From contig CACYKE010000023.1 in assembly GCA_902774925.1 (NCBI GenBank), positions 1 through 38,935 on the forward strand: DNA of 38,935 nucleotides. The letters run 5' to 3'. This document shows, piece after piece, positions 9,911 through 16,731 of this stretch. The notes beneath the pieces are model-generated. The model did no database searches. It worked only from the letters and a program-made list of their open reading frames with translations, and had not been told where the DNA came from. How positions within the stretch are numbered: position 1 is the first letter of the stretch; each line of letters begins with the position of its first letter. The stretch comes from an uncultured Prevotellaceae bacterium (GTDB lineage Bacteria > Bacteroidota > Bacteroidia > Bacteroidales > Bacteroidaceae). A program made the translations under genes and the position numbers.

Positions 9911-11191
9911 TTAACCAATTTTACAGCAAATAAACAACTTATGCTCTCCAGAAACCAATGTTGTGGCAAAGATATACGTGTCGCCACCATCCTTCAATTT
10001 CAGCTTTTTCCTAAGCAGTTCGGCAGTCATCGGAAAGTTGCGTACCGCAATATTTGCCGATTCCATCGGAACTAAACTTTCACTAAACTTTTTCTTAATC
10101 TCCTGCTTGTTCATCGATGAAATGGCTAAAATTCTAAACTTTCTCCCAGGGAAATCGTCGATTTCATCGGAAGAGAGGAAAAGGTGAGAGTTTGAAGAGA
10201 CTTGTCGCACAGGGAACTGAGCTTCGACTTCAGCGAAGCATCCTGCCTTCATGATACTGGCATTTGGTTCGTAGAGGTAAAGGGGGCTTTCAGCGAGGTC
10301 GGAGCTCGTCAAATGTTCCCAGCCTGGGAACAAATTATTCCCAGCCTGGGAAGAAAACATTCCCACGCTGGGAATGCGCGCCACACTCCTACCTTTAGGT
10401 GGGAGAATAAATGTGAAGCTACTGGCTCCGTTAACACATACCACACGCAAACCGTCCGTTTGCTCCTTGCCAAGCAATAATAGGAGTTCTTTGCACTCGT
10501 TGTCGACGCTGACGACATGCACTTCTGCAACTTTGAAAACGCCATCAGGCGACGCTTTCTCCAAATCGCTGACTGCCTTGCGCCAATCAAGCATGGGGGA
10601 AAGTTTGAGCAGGACACGGTCAGTCTTTTGTACTAACAAGGGGAGTAATTCCAAGATATTGGGTGTGCAGTCCTCAATGCTGTAAGTGCGTCCTCCGTGT
10701 TCGTTCCTTCGCGCTGGATCGAGGAAAGCCAGATTAACGTGGGGCATCTCTGCTAAATATGTTGCTGTGTCACAGCAACATACACAACAATCATGCTTCA
10801 GCGTGCGGAAGTTTTCTTGGGCAATGGCGCAAAGCTGCTCGTTCTGCTCGACATAAGTACGCTGACGGAAGCCTTGCGACATCCAGTAAAAGTCGACACC
10901 AAAACCTCCCGTCAGGTCAACTATACTTTCGTCCTTACCTGCAATCTGCGACTTATAGCAGGCTGTTTGCTCAGAGGAACATTGTTCCATATTGAGATGA
11001 GGGGGATAGACGACTCCTTCGACCTCAGCCCACGAAGGTAACTTCCGTCGAGCAGTCTGCCTGCCAGCAATCTGTTGCAAGGCCGTCTGAAGGTCCACTT
11101 CGGCGTCCTTCGCACCCTGCAAAGCCAGCTTCCGTACGTCGTCATTAGCATGTTGACGAACGAATTCCCACGTCTTCTCATTGATTAACAT
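9911..11191 (-). CDS. Class I SAM-dependent methyltransferase with THUMP-like C-terminal domain
   Basis: 426 aa. The start MLINEKTWEFV at 11191 lies right after a -7 box; the longer frame begins in the intergenic repeat. The SAM-binding block IVDLTGGFGVDFYWMSQG and the catalytic-type motif NLAFLDPARR (a DPA variant of D/NPPY) are clear. The C-terminal region (about 330-426, ending HKLFICCKIG) matches the THUMP-like domain of Bacteroidetes methyltransferases. A likely role is RNA methylation, inferred from the THUMP-like domain. An unusual stretch MFSSQAGNNLFPGWEHL is encoded by a 22-bp palindromic tandem repeat (10315-10375) and looks inserted. Confidence 0.8.
   Translation of the reverse strand: MLINEKTWEFVRQHANDDVRKLALQGAKDAEVDLQTALQQIAGRQTARRKLPSWAEVEGVVYPPHLNMEQCSSEQTACYKSQIAGKDESIVDLTGGFGVDFYWMSQGFRQRTYVEQNEQLCAIAQENFRTLKHDCCVCCCDTATYLAEMPHVNLAFLDPARRNEHGGRTYSIEDCTPNILELLPLLVQKTDRVLLKLSPMLDWRKAVSDLEKASPDGVFKVAEVHVVSVDNECKELLLLLGKEQTDGLRVVCVNGASSFTFILPPKGRSVARIPSVGMFSSQAGNNLFPGWEHLTSSDLAESPLYLYEPNASIMKAGCFAEVEAQFPVRQVSSNSHLFLSSDEIDDFPGRKFRILAISSMNKQEIKKKFSESLVPMESANIAVRNFPMTAELLRKKLKLKDGGDTYIFATTLVSGEHKLFICCKIG
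10315..10381. repeat. Three palindromes in 22-bp tandem array, inside the methyltransferase gene
   Basis: TTCCCAGCCTGGGAA starts at 10316 and 10338; the third copy, TTCCCACGCTGGGAA, starts at 10360. The spacing is exactly 22 bp each time. The first copy extends to a 17-bp perfect palindrome, GTTCCCAGCCTGGGAAC. The array lies wholly in coding sequence. Confidence 0.9.
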
Positions 11192-11195
11192 GCTG

Positions 11196-11226
11196 CAAAA
11201 GTACGAAAAATATTTTAAATTCTCAA
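11196..11226 (-). promoter_or_regulatory. Promoter of the methyltransferase gene, leaderless
   Basis: On the minus strand TTG (11226-11224), 20 nt, then TACTTTTG (11203-11196). Only CAGC separates the box from the ATG (11191), so transcription should start at or next to the start codon. The TTG belongs to one unit of the heptad repeat at 11221-11248. Confidence 0.6.
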
Positions 11227-11248
11227 TTTTCAATTCTCAATTCTCAAT
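11221..11248. repeat. Intergenic heptad repeat between the methyltransferase gene and dapB
   Basis: Four units: TCTCAAT, TTTCAAT, TCTCAAT, TCTCAAT. On the minus strand each unit carries TTG. Confidence 0.85.
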
Positions 11249-11257
11249 TATTTATTG

Positions 11258-11266
11258 TACCTTTGC
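11258..11266 (+). promoter_or_regulatory. -7 box of the dapB-lepB operon
   Basis: TACCTTTGC, 22 nt before the dapB ATG at 11289. The next 70 kb-scale context is not visible, but all genes from dapB to comEC follow with gaps of 2-24 bp or overlaps, so this box probably serves all five. Confidence 0.65.
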
Positions 11267-11288
11267 AGCGTATTAATACATTATTATT

Positions 11289-12005
11289 ATGAAAATAGCT
11301 TTAATCGGCTACGGCAAGATGGGCAAGATGATAGAGCAGATAGCCCTGAGTCGTGGTCATGAGATTGTGAGTATTATCGACATTGACAATCAGGACGACT
11401 TCGACAACGAGGCCTTCAAGAGTGCTGATGTGGCGATAGAGTTTACAGCCCCTCAGGCTGCTTATGGCAATTATTTGCATGCTTTCAAACACCACGTGAA
11501 GGTGGTGAGTGGCTCGACGGGTTGGATGAAGGAACATGGTGACGACGTGAAGCGCATGTGCTCTGAGGAAGGACAGACGCTGTTCTGGGCCTCGAACTTT
11601 TCCATTGGTGTGGCCATTTTCAGTGCTGTCAACAAGTATCTGGCAAAGATTATGAACCAGTTCCCACAGTATGACGTCGAGATGGAAGAGACGCATCATG
11701 TGCACAAGCTCGACCATCCTTCAGGGACGGCAATCACACTGGCTGAGGGCATTGTGGAGAATATCGACCGTAAGGTGGCTTGGGCTGAGGATACCACAGA
11801 CCCCAAACTGCTTCGTATCGACCATATTCGCCGAGGCGAGGTCGCAGGTATTCATACTGTCCGCTACGATTCTGAGGCAGACATCATTACGATTACCCAC
11901 GATGCCCATTCGCGTCAGGGCTTTGCCCTTGGTGCCGTACTGGCTGCTGAGTACACCAAAGACCATCAAGGATTGCTGACCATCTCAGATATGTTTAAGT
12001 TTTGA
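11289..12005 (+). CDS. dapB: 4-hydroxy-tetrahydrodipicolinate reductase
   Basis: 238 aa, the short Bacteroidetes form. The N-terminal Rossmann motif is IGYGKMG (6-12). The DapB signature is present as EMEETHHVHKLDHPSGTA, with the catalytic His136/His137 and Lys140 and the PSGTA substrate loop at 144-148. The enzyme reduces HTPA with NAD(P)H in the diaminopimelate/lysine pathway, in the cytoplasm. It heads the operon; lepB follows after 2 bp. Confidence 0.95.
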   Translation: MKIALIGYGKMGKMIEQIALSRGHEIVSIIDIDNQDDFDNEAFKSADVAIEFTAPQAAYGNYLHAFKHHVKVVSGSTGWMKEHGDDVKRMCSEEGQTLFWASNFSIGVAIFSAVNKYLAKIMNQFPQYDVEMEETHHVHKLDHPSGTAITLAEGIVENIDRKVAWAEDTTDPKLLRIDHIRRGEVAGIHTVRYDSEADIITITHDAHSRQGFALGAVLAAEYTKDHQGLLTISDMFKF

Positions 12006-12007
12006 TT

Positions 12008-13441
12008 ATGGAAAGAAGAGAAAAGAAAAAGCTGAATATGAAGGTGCAGTGGGCGAAGTTCATCTGCGTCTTGATATTGTACCTATTATTCCTTTACTGG
12101 GTAGGTTCATGGTGGGGACTGCTCGTCATTCCGTTCATCTATGACGTATATATCACCAAGAAGATTAAGTGGCAATGGTGGAAGGAGTCTGAAGGTCCTG
12201 TGAAGTGGGTCATGTCGTGGGTTGACGCATTGGTATTTGCTCTCGTAGCAGTCTATTTCATCAACTTGTTTTTCTTCCAGAATTACGTGATTCCATCGAG
12301 TTCGTTAGAGAAATCGCTCTTGACAGGTGACTACCTCTTCGTGTCGAAGGTGAGCTACGGTCCGCGCATTCCTGAAACACCGCTGACAATGCCCCTGACG
12401 CAGCACACCCTGCCTGTCTTTGAGTGTAAGTCGTACATTGAGTGGCCCCACTGGGACTATCGTCGCGTGAAGGGTTTGGGCAAGGTTCAGCTGAACGATA
12501 TCGTCGTGTTCAACTATCCTGCTGGTGATACCCTGACGTCAGACATTCGCCACCAGGCAGAGGATTTCTATCGCAACTGCTATGGTTACGGTTATGGGCT
12601 TTGGGAGAATCGGCCCAACCCAGACTCGTTGAGCACAGAGGAACGCATGAAGTACTTCCATCAGCTTTACCAACTGGGACGCGAGTATATTGAAAAGAAC
12701 CGTCAGGAGTTTGGTGAGATTATCACCCGTCCTACGGATCGTCGCGAAAACTATGTGAAACGCTGCGTGGGTCTTCCTGGACAGACGTTGCAAATCAAGG
12801 ACCGCATCATCTACATCAATGGCGAGGCCAACAAGGAACCTGATAATGTGCAGTACACCTACCGTCTGAAGCTGAACCAGCGTTTGGAGGACGATGTAAT
12901 GAAGGAGTTAGGCATCACGATGGAAGACTTGATGAGCCTGAACACCCTCGGCTATATGCCACTGACCAACAACGCTGCCAAAGAGCTAAAACAGCGTGGA
13001 ATCGCAGAAAACATTGAGTTGAACAGAGACAATGACGAGTGGGACATCTATCCTTTGAACGGCAATCTGCATTGGACGCGCGACAACTACGGTCCTATTT
13101 GGATTCCAGCCAAGGGCGAGAGTATCGACCTGACGTTGGAAAACCTGCCTATCTACGAGCGTCCCATCAGAACCTACGAGGGTAATAAACTCGAGGTGAA
13201 GAATGGCAAGATTTTCATCAACGACAAGGAAACCACAAAGTATACCTTCAAGTTGGATTATTACTGGATGCAGGGTGACAACCGTCATAATTCGCTCGAC
13301 TCCCGCTACTGGGGCTTCGTGCCTGAAGACCATATTGTGGGTAAACCCATCTTCATCTGGTGGAGCTCTGACCCAGACCGTAGCGGTTTTGGTGGTATTC
13401 GCTGGAGTCGCCTGTTCCGCTTTGTAGACAATATCAAATAA
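12008..13441 (+). CDS. lepB: Signal peptidase I, long Bacteroidetes form
   Basis: 477 aa. ATG at 12008 is preferred over a TTG at 12002 that overlaps the dapB stop. N-terminal membrane segments lie at about 17-48 and 72-92. The catalytic serine is Ser99 in VIPSSSLEKSL (box B) and the general base is Lys251 in YVKRCVGLPG (box D). Box E, GDNRHNSLDSRYWGF, is at 423-437. The insert of roughly 150 residues between boxes D and E is typical of Bacteroidetes LepB. It removes signal peptides from exported proteins at the periplasmic face of the inner membrane. Confidence 0.93.
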   Translation: MERREKKKLNMKVQWAKFICVLILYLLFLYWVGSWWGLLVIPFIYDVYITKKIKWQWWKESEGPVKWVMSWVDALVFALVAVYFINLFFFQNYVIPSSSLEKSLLTGDYLFVSKVSYGPRIPETPLTMPLTQHTLPVFECKSYIEWPHWDYRRVKGLGKVQLNDIVVFNYPAGDTLTSDIRHQAEDFYRNCYGYGYGLWENRPNPDSLSTEERMKYFHQLYQLGREYIEKNRQEFGEIITRPTDRRENYVKRCVGLPGQTLQIKDRIIYINGEANKEPDNVQYTYRLKLNQRLEDDVMKELGITMEDLMSLNTLGYMPLTNNAAKELKQRGIAENIELNRDNDEWDIYPLNGNLHWTRDNYGPIWIPAKGESIDLTLENLPIYERPIRTYEGNKLEVKNGKIFINDKETTKYTFKLDYYWMQGDNRHNSLDSRYWGFVPEDHIVGKPIFIWWSSDPDRSGFGGIRWSRLFRFVDNIK

Positions 13442-13465
13442 GGTAAGAAGTTTGATGTAAGAAGT

Positions 13466-13966
13466 ATGAGTAATTGGCTAAAGTACGTAATCGCATTTGC
13501 ATCAGCATTCGCTGTGATGCTGCTGGTACGTACTTTAGTCTTTTCCATACATGGAGTATTGGGCGACGGACTGGCTCCATTATACAAAAGTGGTGACCGC
13601 CTGCTCATCAATCGTTGCAGCTATGGTTTACGCATTGAGGGCAACGGGCTGTTGCCCTATAGTCGCCTGTTGCGCCAGCCCGTCAAAAAGGGCGATATCG
13701 TGGCCTTCACCGTTCCCTGCGACTCGGTCGATGGGCTTTGTATAGCCCGCTGTACTGCCGTTCCTGGTGATACCATTCGTACAAAAGATGGTCCTTTGCT
13801 TGTTCCTGGTCTCAAGACCTGCGCCAAAACGGATTACTACTGGTTGGAGGCTGTCAACAAGGAGAACCCCATCGACTCCCGTTACTTTGGTTTCATCCCT
13901 GAAAGCAACATCATCGGACGCGTAGTCACAGTGCTTTACAATCGTCAAAACGCCCTGCTACCATGA
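13466..13966 (+). CDS. S26 signal peptidase-like protein lacking both catalytic residues
   Basis: 166 aa, 24 bp after lepB and overlapping the next gene by ATGA. One N-terminal membrane segment (7-27) precedes a LepB-like fold: GDRLLINRCSYGLRI aligns with LepB GDYLFVSKVSYGPRI, VPGDTI with LPGQTL, and IDSRYFGFIPESNIIGR with LDSRYWGFVPEDHIVGK. At the serine position LepB has PSSSL but this protein has LGDGL (Gly35), and LepB VKRC is IARC here (Lys to Ala94). It should therefore be unable to cleave. It could be a chaperone-like partner of LepB or a substrate-binding relic. Confidence 0.85.
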   Translation: MSNWLKYVIAFASAFAVMLLVRTLVFSIHGVLGDGLAPLYKSGDRLLINRCSYGLRIEGNGLLPYSRLLRQPVKKGDIVAFTVPCDSVDGLCIARCTAVPGDTIRTKDGPLLVPGLKTCAKTDYYWLEAVNKENPIDSRYFGFIPESNIIGRVVTVLYNRQNALLP

Positions 13967-14571
13967 GTTCAGCATTGTTGCAGACCACCTACTTCGGACC
14001 AGTTCAATGGTACCAGAAGCTCTATCGCTACGGCCATTGCACCATAGAGCAATACGACTCGTTCCAGAAGCAAACTTATCGAAATCGTTGTGTGATTTCT
14101 ACTGCCAATGGGTTGCAAGCGCTTACAGTCCCTGTAGAGCATTCAGATGAAAAGATGCTGACTAAGGACCTTCGCATCAGCGACCACAACCAATGGAGAC
14201 GAGTGCATTGGAATGCCTTACAAAGTGCATACAGCGAGAGTCCGTTCTTTGAGTATTATGCTGACGATCTACATCCCTTCTTTGAGCAGAAATACACCTT
14301 TTTAGTCGATTTCAACGAGAATATCCGTCAGAAAATCTGCGAGCTCATCGACATCCAACCCAATGTCAGCTATACCTCAGACTTCAGCCATCAGCCATCA
14401 GACATCACTGATTTTCGTGACATTATCCACGCCAAGCATCCACAGCCAGACCCCGACTTCGAGCCCAAAGCATATTGGCAGGTGTTCCAGCATAAACATG
14501 GTTTCTTGCCCAACCTCTCGATACTCGATTTGCTGTTCTGCATGGGCCCCGAATCCATATTCTATTTGTAA
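13963..14571 (+). CDS. WbqC-like family protein
   Basis: 202 aa. The N-terminal LQTTYFGPVQWYQKLYRYGHCTIEQYDSFQKQTYRNRC and the middle block TVPVEH...ISDHNQWRRVHWNALQSAYSESPFFEYY are hallmarks of the WbqC-like family (Pfam WbqC). The family is linked to polysaccharide and glycan loci, but its biochemistry is not established to my knowledge. It starts inside the stop of the preceding gene (ATGA at 13963-13966), so translation is probably coupled. The segment SDFSHQPSDITD is encoded by a heptad repeat (14377-14407). Confidence 0.8.
   Translation: MSSALLQTTYFGPVQWYQKLYRYGHCTIEQYDSFQKQTYRNRCVISTANGLQALTVPVEHSDEKMLTKDLRISDHNQWRRVHWNALQSAYSESPFFEYYADDLHPFFEQKYTFLVDFNENIRQKICELIDIQPNVSYTSDFSHQPSDITDFRDIIHAKHPQPDPDFEPKAYWQVFQHKHGFLPNLSILDLLFCMGPESIFYL
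14377..14407. repeat. Heptad repeat inside the WbqC-like gene
   Basis: TCAGACT, TCAGCCA, TCAGCCA, TCAGACA, then TCA. It is in coding sequence and encodes a hydrophilic stretch. Confidence 0.8.
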
Positions 14572-14573
14572 TC

Positions 14574-16064
14574 ATGAAAATCCACGCACCCTTGTTGCCT
14601 TTAGCCTTTTGTCTGGCATTAGGCATCGTCGCTGGCGAATTCCTCAGCAATTGGACATGGGGACTGATTCCACTATTGATCATGTTGGTGGTGACCGCCT
14701 TGTTGGGGCACTATCCTCGTTGGCAGTCAATCGGTATTGGGTGTTGTGTCATCTTGATTGGAACAGTTTTAAGTTCCAGAATCAGACAACAGTTGAACGT
14801 CGAATGGCCTGACAAACCAATGGTGACTGAGGCTGTAGTCATCAGCGAACCCGTTATAAAAGAAAAAGTTATCGTTGCAGACCTCCTGACGACAGAAGAA
14901 CACAAAAAGCTAAGATGCAGACTGGTAAGAGACGAGTGGAGCAAACGCATCCGTATAGGTGATGGGCTCCAGATACGCGCATATATTAATAAGGTGCACG
15001 CATGGGAGCGAGGACATTTCGACTATCAACGCTATATGGGCTGTCATGGGTTTGTCGGTGAACTGTTTGCAAAACAAAGTGACTGGCAATGGAAACAGCT
15101 ATCGTTGTCTGGCCTTAGCATACTGGAACGAGCCAAGCTTCGTTTCCTCTTATGGCGTCACCAATTGTTGGAGCAATATCAGAAATGGGGAATAACAACG
15201 GAGGCCTATAGTGTGTTATCAGCAATGACACTGGGCGAGAAGTCACAGTTGGATGCAGGACTAAAAGAAACGTACTCCCAAGTTGGAGCCTCCCATATTC
15301 TTGCCCTCAGTGGACTGCACCTGATGATTATCTATACGGTCATTTCGCTGTTCTTAGGCTGGCGAAGATTCCGAACATTTTCACAAATCCTCATCGTCCT
15401 GTCCATCTGGGCCTTTGCCTTTTTAGTTGGCTTGTCGCCCAGTGTAACACGTGCTGCCTTCATGATCAGTGTCTATGCTCTGCTAGCATTAGGCCACAGG
15501 GAACGAATGTCTGTTAACACACTGGCATTTACAGCTATCGTTATGCTAATAGTTAATCCTTTAGCACTCTACGATATGGGATTTCAACTATCATTCATGG
15601 CTGTGCTGGCAATCTTGCTATTCTGTCCCATGCTGGAACGTATCATTCCTCTTCACTTTCAACTGGAGCACCGTTGGTTAAAAGCCCTCTGGGGTTTGAC
15701 AACGGTCTCGTTATCTGCACAAATAGGCACGGCACCACTTATCGCCTACTATTTTGAACGCTTTGCTACCTATTTCCTGCTCAGCAATTTCGTAGTCATA
15801 CCCTTAGCAACTATCCTGCTTTATCTGGCATTGCTCAGCATCTGCACCTGTTGGTGGAGCGTACTACAAGCATTGATTGTCACGGTTCTCTCATCTGTTG
15901 TCATCCTAATGAACAGTCTATTGGAAAACATTGCTCGCCTGCCCTATTGCAGCATAGAGGGCATCCATATCTCCACACTGCAATTGGGGTGCATCTATTT
16001 GCTGATAGGAAGTATTTACGTCTTTCTCAACCTAAGATTTCCAAAATTTCGCCAAAACGGCTAA
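14574..16064 (+). CDS. comEC: ComEC/Rec2 family membrane protein
   Basis: 496 aa. Several membrane helices, an N-terminal DUF4131-like part (TEAVVISEPVIKEKV...GDGLQIRAYI) and the Competence domain with LALSGLHLMII near residues 242-252 identify it. ComEC forms the inner-membrane channel for DNA uptake in competent bacteria. No metallo-beta-lactamase domain follows the membrane part; the protein ends at FPKFRQNG. Last gene of the dapB operon, 2 bp after the WbqC-like gene, with its last 38 bp overlapping the convergent HAD gene. Confidence 0.85.
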   Translation: MKIHAPLLPLAFCLALGIVAGEFLSNWTWGLIPLLIMLVVTALLGHYPRWQSIGIGCCVILIGTVLSSRIRQQLNVEWPDKPMVTEAVVISEPVIKEKVIVADLLTTEEHKKLRCRLVRDEWSKRIRIGDGLQIRAYINKVHAWERGHFDYQRYMGCHGFVGELFAKQSDWQWKQLSLSGLSILERAKLRFLLWRHQLLEQYQKWGITTEAYSVLSAMTLGEKSQLDAGLKETYSQVGASHILALSGLHLMIIYTVISLFLGWRRFRTFSQILIVLSIWAFAFLVGLSPSVTRAAFMISVYALLALGHRERMSVNTLAFTAIVMLIVNPLALYDMGFQLSFMAVLAILLFCPMLERIIPLHFQLEHRWLKALWGLTTVSLSAQIGTAPLIAYYFERFATYFLLSNFVVIPLATILLYLALLSICTCWWSVLQALIVTVLSSVVILMNSLLENIARLPYCSIEGIHISTLQLGCIYLLIGSIYVFLNLRFPKFRQNG

Positions 16065-16731
16065 TTTTCTGCAGACGTTCGTGGGGAAACTCTTCCGACT
16101 TCTCTAGTTCCCATACCACATGGTAGGGAATATAAATGCTATAGGCACCTGCACATAATGCTGGAACAACGTCTGAACGAAATGAGTTACCAATCATCAC
16201 CGTCTGCTCTGGGGCTACATCCAAATTCTCGCACAACTGACGGTATTCCTTTTCCGTCTTGTTCGACACCGTTTCCATGTGCGAGAAATATTGTTCCAAA
16301 CCAGAACGACGCAGTTTGTTCTCTTGGTCCAACAACTCACCCTTCGTAAACACCACCAACTGGTATCGTCGCGACTGGGAGAGCTGCTTCAACGTCTCTT
16401 CCACTTCTGGCAGAGGGGTTGTAGGAAACAGCAACAACTCTCTACCCAGATCCAGCAGTTTCATCACAATATCACCAGTCAATTGCTCATGACTCACACG
16501 AACGGCATTTTCTACCAACGACAACGTAAAAGCCTTCGTGCCATAACCCGTCAAAGGTAAGTTCTTGCGCTCGGTAGCAAACAAACCTTCGCTAACCTCA
16601 CGAGCTGTCGCCCAAGGACTCAACAAATCACAGCACTTATGTTCCACCTCGTCAAACCACGACTGGCAGTCCCATAACGTGTCGTCAGCATCGAAGGCCA
16701 CAACGCGAATATCATCCCACTTCTGGTTCAT
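16027..16731 (-). CDS. HAD family hydrolase
   Basis: 234 aa cytoplasmic phosphatase-type HAD protein. Motif I is FDADDTLWD (nucleophile Asp14, acid Asp16), motif II/III is seen in VVFTKGE with Lys near 131 and motif IV in MIGNSFRSDVVPA. A cap of helices lies between motifs I and II. The substrate is unknown; it resembles the YjjG/phosphoglycolate phosphatase-like group. Its ATG overlaps the stop of the upstream esterase gene (ATGA, 16731-16728). Its 3' end overlaps comEC by 38 bp on the opposite strand. Confidence 0.85.
   Translation of the reverse strand: MNQKWDDIRVVAFDADDTLWDCQSWFDEVEHKCCDLLSPWATAREVSEGLFATERKNLPLTGYGTKAFTLSLVENAVRVSHEQLTGDIVMKLLDLGRELLLFPTTPLPEVEETLKQLSQSRRYQLVVFTKGELLDQENKLRRSGLEQYFSHMETVSNKTEKEYRQLCENLDVAPEQTVMIGNSFRSDVVPALCAGAYSIYIPYHVVWELEKSEEFPHERLQKISRFGEILEILG

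Noticed and set aside
12002-12007. TTG start for lepB overlapping the dapB stop
   Set aside because: ATG two codons later is the simpler start, and the added residues carry no family signal.
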